Shown here: positions 33,052 to 41,526 of the stretch, in pieces | Layout: each line of letters opens with the position of its first letter | How positions within the stretch are numbered: position 1 is the stretch's first letter | Assembly (NCBI RefSeq): GCF_014873495.1 | Contig: NZ_JADBGF010000001.1 | Coordinates: 1,426,001 to 1,490,000, forward strand | Origin: Streptomyces stelliscabiei | GTDB taxonomy: Bacteria > Actinomycetota > Actinomycetes > Streptomycetales > Streptomycetaceae | DNA length: 64,000 bases | Direction of reading: 5' to 3' | The notes under the pieces: model-generated | Database searches by the model: none | What the model was told of the DNA's origin: nothing | What the model saw: only the letters and a program-made list of their open reading frames with translations | Translations under genes and position numbers: made by a program

Positions 33052-35733
33052 TCAGAGCAGATGGAGTTCGCGGGCGCGGCGTACGGCCTCGTTGCGGCGG
33101 TTGACCGCCAGTTTCCGGAAGACGCTCTTGAGGTGGGTCTTGACGGTGTTCACCGACACGCACAGGTCGGCGGCGATCTCGTCGGTCGACATCATCCGCT
33201 CCAGCCGCCGCAGTACGTCGCGCTCGCGTCCGCTCAGGTCCTCCACCACCGGTGGCCGGTCCTCGGGACCGGGTGCCCCGGTGGGCGGGGCGGGTCCCGG
33301 GGTGAGCCAGCCTGCCGCGAGACCCTTCAGGGCAGGGGTGTCGAGGACGGGCCGGAGCCATCCGCCGGCTTCGGCGAAGGGACGGCGCAGCCGTTCGCGC
33401 CGGGCCTCGTGGAGGGCCTGGGCGACGAGCCGGCGCACGGCGGCCCGGTCTCCCGCCGCGTGCGCGGCCTCCGCGCGGACCAGCAGGGCCCGTACGGTCA
33501 CCGCGGGCCCGGTACGGCTCTCGGGCAGCACCCCGTCCAGCAGGTCGAGCGCGGCGAGGGGCGTGCCCGCGGCCAGCCGGGCCCGTGCCTCCCCCACGGC
33601 GCAGACCGGCTGGCGGCCGGGTACGGCGTGCAGCAGTGCGGCGGCCTCCTCGGGCCGGCCCCGGGCGAGGTGGGCGGCGGAGACGACCAGGGCGGTGTGG
33701 CCCCGCGCCCAGGGCGAGGCCACGTCGGCGGCCACGCCCGGTTCGGCGGCGGCCAGGGCGCCGCGCGTGTCCCCGCGGGCCAGCCGCAGACGGGCGGTGG
33801 CGATGGCCCGGCCGGCCTCGGTCACCGGATCCCGCATGGTGGGCGGGGCGTCCGCCACGGCGTCGAGGTGGGCGCGGGCCAGCAGCAGTTCGTCGCGGTC
33901 GACGGCGACGGCGGCCAGGACCAGCCGTGCGATGCCGAAGCCGGAGGGCTGCGGCAGGCTGTACCGCTCGGAGAGGGTCAGCGCCGCCGTGGCCTTGCGT
34001 TCGGCTCTGCCGAGCCAGCCGTTCAGATAGTCGATGAGGGCCAGCCGCCCGAGACAGTCCTCGCGCGGCAGTGCCGTCGACGCGTCCCCGGAACCGTCGG
34101 CGACCAGGGCCAGCGCGGCGCGTGCCTCCTCGAAGCGCCCGGCCCACAGTCGCGTCGAGCCCAGGTGGGCCAGGAGCAGCGCGGTGAGTTCGGGGTGCGC
34201 GTCCAGAAGGTGGTCGGGGACCTGTTCCCGCAGCCTTTCGGCCGTCCCGGCCACCAGCTCCGCCCGGCCCGGTGAGCCGGTCAGCCGGGCGGCCAGCGCC
34301 TCCAGCAGCAGACAGCTCAGCCGGGCCGCCGCCGGACCGGGCTCGTCCCCGGCCCCGTCCTCCTCCCCCGCCAGACCGCGCTCCGCGTGCCGCAGGTGGC
34401 TCAGGCCCCGGTCGAGTTCGCACCGGGAGAGTTCGCGGGCCGCCCGTACGAGGTGCGCGGCGGGGCTCGTCGCCTCGGGGCCCATGTGGGAGAACAGTTC
34501 GGCCAGGTCGTCGGAGCGCAGCCCCGTGAACAGCTGGCCGATGGCGAGGTCGTCGACGAGGGCTCCGGCGGTGAACTCCCAGTCGCCCGCGGCGGCGCCG
34601 TGCCCGAGCGCCTCGGCGAGCAGTCCCGAGCGGCGCAGCCATTCAGCGGCGCGCCGGTGGAGCACGGGTTCCAGGCCGGGCCGGCGCATCCGCAGATGGG
34701 CGCGGAGGATCTCCCCGAACAGCGGGTGGAGCCGGTACCAGGCGTGCCCGAGGTCCTCGACGAACGCGTTCCCGCGGTGCAGCTCCGCCAGGATGGCGGC
34801 GGCGTCGCCGCGTTCCGTCAGCGCGTCCGCCAGCTCGGGGCGGATCCGCTCCAGGACGCTGACCCGCAGGAGGAGATCCTGTGTCTCGGGGGTCTGCCGC
34901 TGGAGCACCTCCGCGAGCAGGAAGTCCGCGACGGCGGTGCGTTCGACCTCGAACCGCTTCAGATACGTCTCCGGGTCCGGGCTCTCCCGCGCGGCGAGCG
35001 CGCTCAGTCGCAGACCGGCCGCCCAGCCCCGGGTGCGCTCCACGAGCGCCCGCGCGACCGGCACCGTGAGCCGCAGGCCGTGCAGGTCCAGCAGGACGGA
35101 CGCCTCCTCGGGCGTGAAGGCCAGCTCGGCGTTCCTGATCTCCGTCAGGTCGCCTGCGGTCCGGTGGCGGTGCAGGGGCAGCAACGGTTCGGTGCGGGTG
35201 ACGAGGATCAGCCGCAGGCCGCGCGCCGCGTGGTGGAGCACGAACTCCAGCTGGTCCGCGATCTCCGGGTCGGTCACCCGGTCGAACTCGTCGAGCACCA
35301 TGATCACGGGCCGCTCCCGGCCGCCCAGCTCCGCGGCGAGCCGCGTCAGCAGCGTACGGTCGACGCGGCCGGCGTCGGCCGGGCAGCCGATCTCGGGCGG
35401 CAGGGGCACACCTGCGGCGCGCAGTGCCTGGAGGGCGTAGGCCCAGAACATGCCGGGACCCTGGTCCCCGGCCTCGGTGGTGAGCCAGGCGACCGGCGGC
35501 TCCCGCCGCGCGGCCCAGTCGGCGACCAGCAGGGTCTTGCCGGCGCCGGCGGCACCGTTGACCACGGTCAGCGGCGTGGTCAGGGCCCGGTCGAGGTGGT
35601 CGACCAGGCGGCCCCGCCGGAGGAAGGTGGCGGGGCGGGCCGGTACGGCGAACCGGGTGCGCAGGAAGGGGTCGCCCCGGGGGTCGGCGCACGGGGGCAC
35701 GAACCCCGAACCGCTCTCCCCGGACCTTGCCAT
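33052..35733 (-). CDS. Large ATP-binding LuxR-family regulator (MalT-like, LAL)
   Basis: An 893-residue STAND ATPase regulator. Walker A NGAAGAGKTLLV lies near residue 62, and the Walker B-like IMVLDEFDRV follows. A long helical/TPR region occupies residues about 400-810. The C-terminal LuxR HTH (LSGRERDVLRRLERMMSTDE to TVKTHLKSVFRKL) binds DNA. Such proteins oligomerise with ATP and an inducer to activate transcription, as MalT does. ATG 35733 places the ATPase at the usual distance; the same frame is open upstream. A hairpin terminator follows. Targets are unknown; the sugar-acid genes upstream are candidates by position only. Confidence 0.9.
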   Translation of the reverse strand: MARSGESGSGFVPPCADPRGDPFLRTRFAVPARPATFLRRGRLVDHLDRALTTPLTVVNGAAGAGKTLLVADWAARREPPVAWLTTEAGDQGPGMFWAYALQALRAAGVPLPPEIGCPADAGRVDRTLLTRLAAELGGRERPVIMVLDEFDRVTDPEIADQLEFVLHHAARGLRLILVTRTEPLLPLHRHRTAGDLTEIRNAELAFTPEEASVLLDLHGLRLTVPVARALVERTRGWAAGLRLSALAARESPDPETYLKRFEVERTAVADFLLAEVLQRQTPETQDLLLRVSVLERIRPELADALTERGDAAAILAELHRGNAFVEDLGHAWYRLHPLFGEILRAHLRMRRPGLEPVLHRRAAEWLRRSGLLAEALGHGAAAGDWEFTAGALVDDLAIGQLFTGLRSDDLAELFSHMGPEATSPAAHLVRAARELSRCELDRGLSHLRHAERGLAGEEDGAGDEPGPAAARLSCLLLEALAARLTGSPGRAELVAGTAERLREQVPDHLLDAHPELTALLLAHLGSTRLWAGRFEEARAALALVADGSGDASTALPREDCLGRLALIDYLNGWLGRAERKATAALTLSERYSLPQPSGFGIARLVLAAVAVDRDELLLARAHLDAVADAPPTMRDPVTEAGRAIATARLRLARGDTRGALAAAEPGVAADVASPWARGHTALVVSAAHLARGRPEEAAALLHAVPGRQPVCAVGEARARLAAGTPLAALDLLDGVLPESRTGPAVTVRALLVRAEAAHAAGDRAAVRRLVAQALHEARRERLRRPFAEAGGWLRPVLDTPALKGLAAGWLTPGPAPPTGAPGPEDRPPVVEDLSGRERDVLRRLERMMSTDEIAADLCVSVNTVKTHLKSVFRKLAVNRRNEAVRRARELHLL

Positions 35734-35908
35734 GGTTTCCACCACCACCGGCCGTCGGAACTTGGGCCGCGCTTTTTGTCCAGCAACAGCATCCCAGTGT
35801 TCCCTCGCGACCGCGCGCCACGTCGTATGAGCCGCCTCGCGGCCCCCGCCTCCCACCGACGACGCCACGGTGGCCACCCCGAGGCGTACGGCCGCGGACG
35901 GTCTCCCG

Positions 35909-37621
35909 TCAGTGCGACTCCCGGCTCACCTCGGAGCCGCTGGAGCCGATGAGGAAGTCGAGGTCGGCACCGGTGTCGGCCTGCAGGACATGGTCGACGT
36001 AGAGGCGTTCCCAGCCGCGCCGGGGTGCGGCGAAGCCGTCGACCGTGGCCCGGCTCGGCTCGCGGCGGGCGAGTTCTTCGGCGGGTACGTCGACGTCGAT
36101 GCGGCGGGCCTCGACGTCGAGGGTGATGAGGTCGCCGGTGCGGACGAGGGCGAGGGGGCCACCGGCTGCGGCCTCCGGGGCGACGTGCAGGACGACCGTG
36201 CCGTACGCGGTGCCGCTCATCCGGCCGTCGCAGACCCGGACCATGTCCCGGACGCCCTGTTCGAGGAGCTTCTTCGGCAGTGGCATGTTGGAGACCTCGG
36301 GCATGCCCGGATAGCCCTTGGGGCCGCAGCCGCGCAGGACGAGGACGGAGTCGGCGTCGACGTCCAGGCCGGGGTCGTCGATGCGGGCGTGGAAGTCCTC
36401 GACGGAGTCGAAGACGACGGCCCGGCCCCGGTGGCGGAGCAGGTGCGGGGAGGCGGCGGCCGGTTTGACGAGGGCGCCGTCGGGGGCGAGGTTGCCGCGC
36501 AGGACGGCGATGCCGCCCTCGGCGACCAGCGGTTCGGCGCGCGGGCGGATGACCTCGGCGTCCCAGACGGGGGCCTCGTCGAGGAAGTCGACCAGCGGTT
36601 CGCCGGTGACGGTCAGCGCCTCGGGGTCGAGCAGGTCACGGACCTCCCGCAGAACGGCGAGCAGCCCGCCGGCCCGGTGGAGGTCCTCCATCAGGAAGCG
36701 GCCGGCCGGCTGGAGGTCCACCAGGACCGGCACCCGGGAGCCGATCCGGTCGAAGTCGTCGAGCGACAGCTCGACGCCCAGTCGGCCGGCGATGGCGAGG
36801 AGATGGACGACGGCGTTGGTGGAACCCCCGATCGCGGCCAGCGCCACGATGGCGTTGTGGAAGGACGCCCTGGTCAGGAAGGTGCCCGGCCGCCGGTCGG
36901 CGCCCACCATGTCCACGGCCAGCCGGCCGGTTCGGTGCGCGGCCGCCAACAGCCTGCTGTCGGGTGCGGGCGTCCCCGCCACGCCGGGGAGCACCGTGCC
37001 CAGCGCCTCGGCGACCAGCGCCATCGTCGACGCCGTCCCCATCGTGTTGCAGTGCCCTCGGCTGCGGATCATCGACGACTCGGAGCGGGTGAACTGCTCC
37101 TGGGAGAGCGTGCCCGCCCGCACCTCCTCCGACAGCTGCCACACCCCGGTGCCGCAGCCCAGCAGGCCACCGCGGAAGGTGCCGTTGAGCATCGGCCCGC
37201 CGGGGACCACGACCGCCGGGAGGTCCACCGACGCGGCGGCCATCAGCAGCGACGGGATCGTCTTGTCACAGCCGCCGAGCAGCACCACGCCGTCGATGGG
37301 GTTGGCCCGCAGCATCTCCTCCGTGGCCATCGCGGCCATGTTCCGCCAGAGCATCGCGGTGGGCCGCACGTTCGTCTCGCCCAGCGACACCACAGGCAGG
37401 TCCAGCGGGATGCCTCCCGCCTCGTACACACCGTTGCGCACCGAGGCCGCGACCTCGTCCAGATGGGCGTTGCAGGGCGTCAGATCGGAGGCGGTGTTGG
37501 CGATGGCGATCTGCGGCCGGCCGGTGAAGGCGTCGTCCGGCACGCCCCGGCGCATCCACGCCCGGTGGATGTAGGCGTTGCGGTCCTGTCCCCCGTACCA
37601 CTGCGCACTGCGGAGCGTCAC
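35909..37621 (-). CDS. IlvD/Edd-family sugar-acid dehydratase (arabonate/xylonate dehydratase-like)
   Basis: A 570-residue Fe-S dehydratase. The cluster and Mg-binding signatures are present: GGCDKTIPSLLMA and GHCNTMGTASTMA cysteines, and the CDGRMSGTAYG segment. Internal features (GGSTNAVVHLLAIAGR) and the length fit the sugar-acid branch (L-arabonate, D-xylonate, L-fuconate) better than branched-chain IlvD, and the neighbours (IclR regulator, zinc dehydrogenase) agree. GTG 37621 has GGAAGGGG at 6 bp. It is divergent from the IclR gene across 49 bp containing a palindrome, the usual arrangement for IclR control. Confidence 0.88.
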   Translation of the reverse strand: MTLRSAQWYGGQDRNAYIHRAWMRRGVPDDAFTGRPQIAIANTASDLTPCNAHLDEVAASVRNGVYEAGGIPLDLPVVSLGETNVRPTAMLWRNMAAMATEEMLRANPIDGVVLLGGCDKTIPSLLMAAASVDLPAVVVPGGPMLNGTFRGGLLGCGTGVWQLSEEVRAGTLSQEQFTRSESSMIRSRGHCNTMGTASTMALVAEALGTVLPGVAGTPAPDSRLLAAAHRTGRLAVDMVGADRRPGTFLTRASFHNAIVALAAIGGSTNAVVHLLAIAGRLGVELSLDDFDRIGSRVPVLVDLQPAGRFLMEDLHRAGGLLAVLREVRDLLDPEALTVTGEPLVDFLDEAPVWDAEVIRPRAEPLVAEGGIAVLRGNLAPDGALVKPAAASPHLLRHRGRAVVFDSVEDFHARIDDPGLDVDADSVLVLRGCGPKGYPGMPEVSNMPLPKKLLEQGVRDMVRVCDGRMSGTAYGTVVLHVAPEAAAGGPLALVRTGDLITLDVEARRIDVDVPAEELARREPSRATVDGFAAPRRGWERLYVDHVLQADTGADLDFLIGSSGSEVSRESH

Positions 37622-37633
37622 GCCGAGCCCCTT

Positions 37634-37644
37634 CCGATAATCGG
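37634..37644. promoter_or_regulatory. Inverted repeat between dehydratase and iclR-type genes
   Basis: CCGAT-A-ATCGG in the 49-bp divergent spacer, overlapping the region where the dehydratase promoter and leader should be. IclR sites are typically short AT-centred palindromes, so this is a candidate site for the adjacent regulator. Confidence 0.45.
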
Positions 37645-37670
37645 TACGGCGGTCTACAGTCCGGAACGCG

Positions 37671-38495
37671 ATGAAGCATACGCAGCCGTACGAAGGATCG
37701 ACAGACCTCGGCGAGGACGACCCGAAGGGCGCCGTGAGCAGCCGACTCGTGGGGTCGGACCGGGTGCTGGCGGTCCTCAGGGAACTGGCCCGGTACCCCG
37801 ACGGGGTCGGTCTCGACGAGCTGACACGGGTGATCGGCAGCCCCAAGCCGACCGTGCACCGGGCGCTCGGCGCGCTGCGCCGGGCCGGGCTCGCGGACCA
37901 GGACGCGCGCGGCCGCTACGGGCTCGGCGACGAGTTCCTGCGCATGGCCTTCGCCCATCACGAGGCGCGGCCCGAGCACATCCGCGTCCGGCCGGTGCTC
38001 GAAGCGCTGGCGCACCGGTTCGGCGAGACCGCGCACTACGCGGTGCTCGACGGTCACGAGGTCGTGTACCGGGCCAAGGTCGATCCGCCCGCGGGCGCCG
38101 TCCGGCTGACGTCGACGATCGGCGGGCGCAACCCCGCCCACAGCACCGCCGTCGGAAAAGTGCTGCTCAGCGGGAGGTTGGGCACCCTGGAGGAGGTCGA
38201 GACGTGGATCGGCGGCGCGCCCCCGGAACGTCGTACGCCCTGGGCGCCGTGCGCGGCGGCCGAACTGCACCGCGCACTGGACGCCACCCGTGCACGCGGC
38301 TACGGCGTGGACGACCAAGAGACCGATCCCGGGGTCAACTGCCTCGCCCTGCCCGTGTTCCTCACCTCGCCGACGGCCCCGTCCGGAGCGGTGAGCGTCA
38401 GCGCGCTGGCCTACCGCACGCCCCTGACGGCCCTGGTCGACGCACTGGACGAGATCCGCGCGCTCCTCGGTCGCCTCGGCGCGTCGCACCGGTGA
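37671..38495 (+). CDS. IclR-family transcriptional regulator
   Basis: A 274-residue regulator. The N-terminal winged helix (residues about 28-90: RVLAVLRELARYPDGVGLDE, then PKPTVHRALGALRRAGL) and the C-terminal GAF-like effector domain (residues 105-265; NPAHSTAVGKVLLS and GVNCLALPVF) are complete. Family members respond to aromatic or sugar acids. It is divergent from the sugar-acid dehydratase and is followed after 46 bp by the zinc dehydrogenase, so it probably controls both. Confidence 0.92.
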   Translation: MKHTQPYEGSTDLGEDDPKGAVSSRLVGSDRVLAVLRELARYPDGVGLDELTRVIGSPKPTVHRALGALRRAGLADQDARGRYGLGDEFLRMAFAHHEARPEHIRVRPVLEALAHRFGETAHYAVLDGHEVVYRAKVDPPAGAVRLTSTIGGRNPAHSTAVGKVLLSGRLGTLEEVETWIGGAPPERRTPWAPCAAAELHRALDATRARGYGVDDQETDPGVNCLALPVFLTSPTAPSGAVSVSALAYRTPLTALVDALDEIRALLGRLGASHR

Positions 38496-38541
38496 CCCAC
38501 GCGCCGCGTCAGCACCCCGCCCCGGTCCTGGAGACAGAGCT

Positions 38542-39573
38542 GTGAACCTCATGCGCGCGTTCGTCCTCACCGCCCCCGGCGCGTACGAGGTCCAGGAGCT
38601 CCCGGCACCGATGGCCGGAGCGGGCGAGGTCGTGGTCGACGTCGAGCGGGTCGGGGTGTGCGGCACCGACATGGAGTTCTTCACCGGCACGATGGCCTAC
38701 CTCCACCAGGGGCACGCCGCGTACCCGATGCGGCTCGGGCATGAGTGGGCGGGGCGGGTGTCGGCGGCCGGTGACGGTGTCGACCCGGGCTGGGTCGGCC
38801 GACGCGTCATGGGCGACACGATGCTCGGCTGCGGCGGCTGCCGCCGCTGTCTGCGGGGCGACCAGCATGTGTGCGAGCGGCGCCGGGAGGTCGGCATCCG
38901 CGGAGGCCGTGCGGGAGCGCTGGCCGAGCGGCTGGCCGTACCGGCCTCCTCCCTGCACGCCCTGCCCGACTCGGTGGACGCCGTGCTCGGCGCGCTCGTG
39001 GAGCCGGGCGGCAACGCCCTGCGCGCCGCCCAGGCCGCCGCGACCCGGCCGGGTGACCGCGCGCTGGTCCTCGGGCCGGGGACGATCGGGCTGCTGGTCG
39101 CGCTGTTCCTGCGGGCCGCCGGTACGGAGGTGCACCTCATGGGACGGACCGAGGACTCGCTCGCCTTCGCCCGGAGTCTGGGCTTCCCGCACACCTGGAC
39201 GGAGGACTCCGTCCCGGACCTGCCCTTCGACGCGGTCCTCGATGCTACCAACGCGGCCCAACTGCCCGAGATCGCAGTGGAGTTGGTGGAGCCCGGTGGA
39301 CGGGTCGTGTACATCGGGCTGGCCGCCGGACCCAGCCGGATCGACACCCGGGCGCTCGTCCTCAAGGACGTCACGGCCGTCGGCGTCCTCTCCGCCTCTC
39401 CCGGTCTGGACGCGACGATCCGCGCCTACGCCACCGGCACGGTCGACCCCCGCCCGCTCGTCGCCGCCACGGTGGGCCTCGACGAGGCCGGCCCGGTCCT
39501 CGCCGGTCAACGCCCGGCCGGGGCGGGCCCCGGCCCGAAGATCCACGTCGACCCCGCTCCACGAGCGCGCTGA
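38542..39573 (+). CDS. Zinc-dependent medium-chain alcohol/sugar dehydrogenase
   Basis: A 343-residue NAD(P)-dependent MDR dehydrogenase. Catalytic zinc ligands are Cys in GVCGTDMEFF, and His-Glu in LGHEWAGRV. The structural zinc loop has four cysteines (GCGGCRRCLRGDQHVC). The Rossmann signature is VLGPGTIGLL. GTG 38542 lies 8 bp after GGAG; a second start at ATG 38551 is possible. With the divergent dehydratase it suggests oxidation of a sugar or sugar-acid intermediate. The C-terminus is slightly degenerate (GAGPGPKIHV). Confidence 0.88.
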   Translation: MNLMRAFVLTAPGAYEVQELPAPMAGAGEVVVDVERVGVCGTDMEFFTGTMAYLHQGHAAYPMRLGHEWAGRVSAAGDGVDPGWVGRRVMGDTMLGCGGCRRCLRGDQHVCERRREVGIRGGRAGALAERLAVPASSLHALPDSVDAVLGALVEPGGNALRAAQAAATRPGDRALVLGPGTIGLLVALFLRAAGTEVHLMGRTEDSLAFARSLGFPHTWTEDSVPDLPFDAVLDATNAAQLPEIAVELVEPGGRVVYIGLAAGPSRIDTRALVLKDVTAVGVLSASPGLDATIRAYATGTVDPRPLVAATVGLDEAGPVLAGQRPAGAGPGPKIHVDPAPRAR

Positions 39574-39806
39574 TCCCGCCGGGCTCCCCCTTCGAGACCG
39601 GGCGCGGTGGCCTCGGCAGAGCCCCTGCGCACCGGCGCCGCCTCCCCGGACGCTCGTGCCGGGCGCACGCGCCCGTGTCATCGGCTCGCCGGGCGCTCGG
39701 CACGGTTGATCGGCGGCCCTGCCTCTCCGGATCGGCGGGGCGCCTGCCGTCCCGGACCGGGCCCGGCTTACCGTACGGGGAGATCACGATCTGCCCGGGA
39801 GTCCGC

Positions 39807-40940
39807 ATGGCCGGTAGTCGCCGGAAGAGGTCCGCCGAGGCCGTCGATGCCTTCGAGGCCATCGAGCCGCCCCGCAACGCCGAACTGATCCTCGGCGTGC
39901 TGGCGGTGACGGCCCTGGTGGAGGCGCTCGGTGTGCTGTCGCGGTCCGAGGTGTGGCTCCTCGGGCTGCTGGTGTTCCTGCCGGGGACGGCGTCGGCGCT
40001 GTGCACGGTCCGGCAGACGGCGTTCGTCGCCGCGTGGACCACGCTGGTCGTCACCACCACGGCCGTGGTGCGCAATGTCGACGCGGACCGCTGGCTCGAC
40101 CGTCTCCTGCTGGTGCTGCTGACCCTCACCCTGGGCGTCGCCTCGGTGTACGCCTGTCACCGGCGGATCAGGCGCGAGGCGGAGATGTTCCGGCTGCGCT
40201 CCACGGCCGCGGCCATGCAGCGGCACATCCTGCACCCCCTCCCCCTGCTCACCGACGACGTCCTGGTCAACGGCGTGTACGAGCCCCTCCAGGAGGACCG
40301 CCTCGTCGGCGGCGACATCTACGACGTCGTCGCCTCGTCCTGGGGGACCCGGGTGCTGATCGGCGACGTGCAGGGCAAGGGCCTGGCCGCCGTGGGCGCC
40401 GCGTTCGCCGTCATCGGAGCTTTCCGTGAGGCGGCCCACCGCGAGCCCACCCTCACCGCGCTCGCCGACGCCCTGGACGCGGCCGTGGTCCGCCACAACT
40501 CCTACGCCGAGAACACCGGCGACGACGAGCGCTTCGTCACCGCCCTCGTGATCGGCGTCGACGCGCTCACCGAGGAGGCGCAGGCCGTCAACTGCGGGCA
40601 CATCCCCCCGCACGTGCTGCACGAGGGCACGGTCACCGCGACCGAGCTGGACTCCGGCGTCCCGCTCGGTCTGGCCGAGCTGGCGCTCGAACCCACCACC
40701 GTGGGCTGGTTCCCGTTCCCGGAGGGCGCCACGCTGGTGCTGAGCACCGACGGCCTCACCGAGACCCGCGCCGCCGACGGCACGTTCTATCCGGTCGACG
40801 AGCGCCTCGCGGAGCACCTCGATCTCTCCCCCACCGCCCTGCCCCGGGCCCTGTACGAGGACGCCCGCGCGTACGCGGGCAGCGGCGGCCCGCACGACGA
40901 CGTCGCCGTCCTGACCGTCCGCCGGTCACCGCGTCCCTGA
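39807..40940 (+). CDS. Membrane-anchored PP2C/SpoIIE-type serine phosphatase
   Basis: A 377-residue PPM phosphatase. Three to four N-terminal transmembrane helices (ILGVLAVTALVEALGVL; VWLLGLLVFLPGTASAL; LLVLLTLTLGVASVYA) lead to a short helical linker and the SpoIIE domain. Metal-binding aspartates lie in GGDIYDVV, TDGLTE and HDDVAVLTV. In Streptomyces such enzymes dephosphorylate anti-anti-sigma factors; the target here is unknown. ATG 39807 has GGGAG at 5 bp. The 233-bp gap upstream shows no convincing gene. It is the last intact gene before the GH43 remnant. Confidence 0.9.
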   Translation: MAGSRRKRSAEAVDAFEAIEPPRNAELILGVLAVTALVEALGVLSRSEVWLLGLLVFLPGTASALCTVRQTAFVAAWTTLVVTTTAVVRNVDADRWLDRLLLVLLTLTLGVASVYACHRRIRREAEMFRLRSTAAAMQRHILHPLPLLTDDVLVNGVYEPLQEDRLVGGDIYDVVASSWGTRVLIGDVQGKGLAAVGAAFAVIGAFREAAHREPTLTALADALDAAVVRHNSYAENTGDDERFVTALVIGVDALTEEAQAVNCGHIPPHVLHEGTVTATELDSGVPLGLAELALEPTTVGWFPFPEGATLVLSTDGLTETRAADGTFYPVDERLAEHLDLSPTALPRALYEDARAYAGSGGPHDDVAVLTVRRSPRP

Positions 40941-41040
40941 ACGCGCACCGAACAGGATTTCCGCGGCAGGAGACGGGCGCGAGTGGCGTCCGCGTGTCCT
41001 GAACCGGTCGGTCCCGGAACTCACCTCGCTCCCTGCTCCC

Positions 41041-41082
41041 TTGACACGTCAACAGCGCGCTCCTACGTCGCGAAAACGTTTC
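41041..41082 (+). promoter_or_regulatory. Promoter with LacI-type operator, in front of GH43 remnant
   Basis: TTGACA at 41041-41046 and TACGTC at 41064-41069 (17-bp spacing) form a promoter. GAAAACGTTTC (41072-41082) lies at the expected transcription start and matches the operator before the rhamnosidase gene. TTGACACGTCAA at the -35 box is itself a 5-2-5 inverted repeat. Confidence 0.55.
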
Positions 41083-41100
41083 AGGTCGTTTTCCGCCCCC

Positions 41101-41526
41101 CGGTTCATCGTCTGCTCGGCCAGCCACTGCTCGACGCCCGACTACAAGCTCGGCATGCTCACCTGCAACGGCGGCGACCCGCCCAGCTCCTCCTCGTGGG
41201 TCAGGTCGCCGAACCCGGTGTTCCAGCGGTCCAACGCGAGCGGCGTCTACGGCCCCGGCCACAACGGGTTCTTCAAGTCGCCCGACGGGACGGAGGACTG
41301 GATGGTCTACCACGCCAACAGCTCCGCCTCCGGGGGCTGCGACATGAACCGGTCGACCCGGGCGCAGAAGGTCACCTGGAACGCCGACGGCACCCCGGAC
41401 CTCGGCACCCCGGCCTCCCTCGGCGCCACCTTGACCGCACCATCGGGCGAACAATCGTACCGTTTCCCCTCGATCGTCCCAAACCGCTTGCCCGGTGCGG
41501 GACCCCTGCCCATCCTTGAGCGGTGA
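41101..41526 (+). pseudogene. GH43 alpha-L-arabinofuranosidase, 3' remnant
   Basis: The frame reads FIVCSASHCSTPDYKLGM, continues SNASGVYGPGHNGFF, then SPDGTEDWMVYHANSSASGG and DMNRSTRAQKVTWNADGTPD. This is the C-terminal third (about 115 residues) of GH43-type arabinan-degrading enzymes. There is no start codon or signal peptide, and the sequence begins about 20 bp after a promoter and LacI-type operator. The simplest explanation is an internal deletion removing the signal peptide and the first blades of the propeller. The stop TGA overlaps the start of the next gene. Confidence 0.85.
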
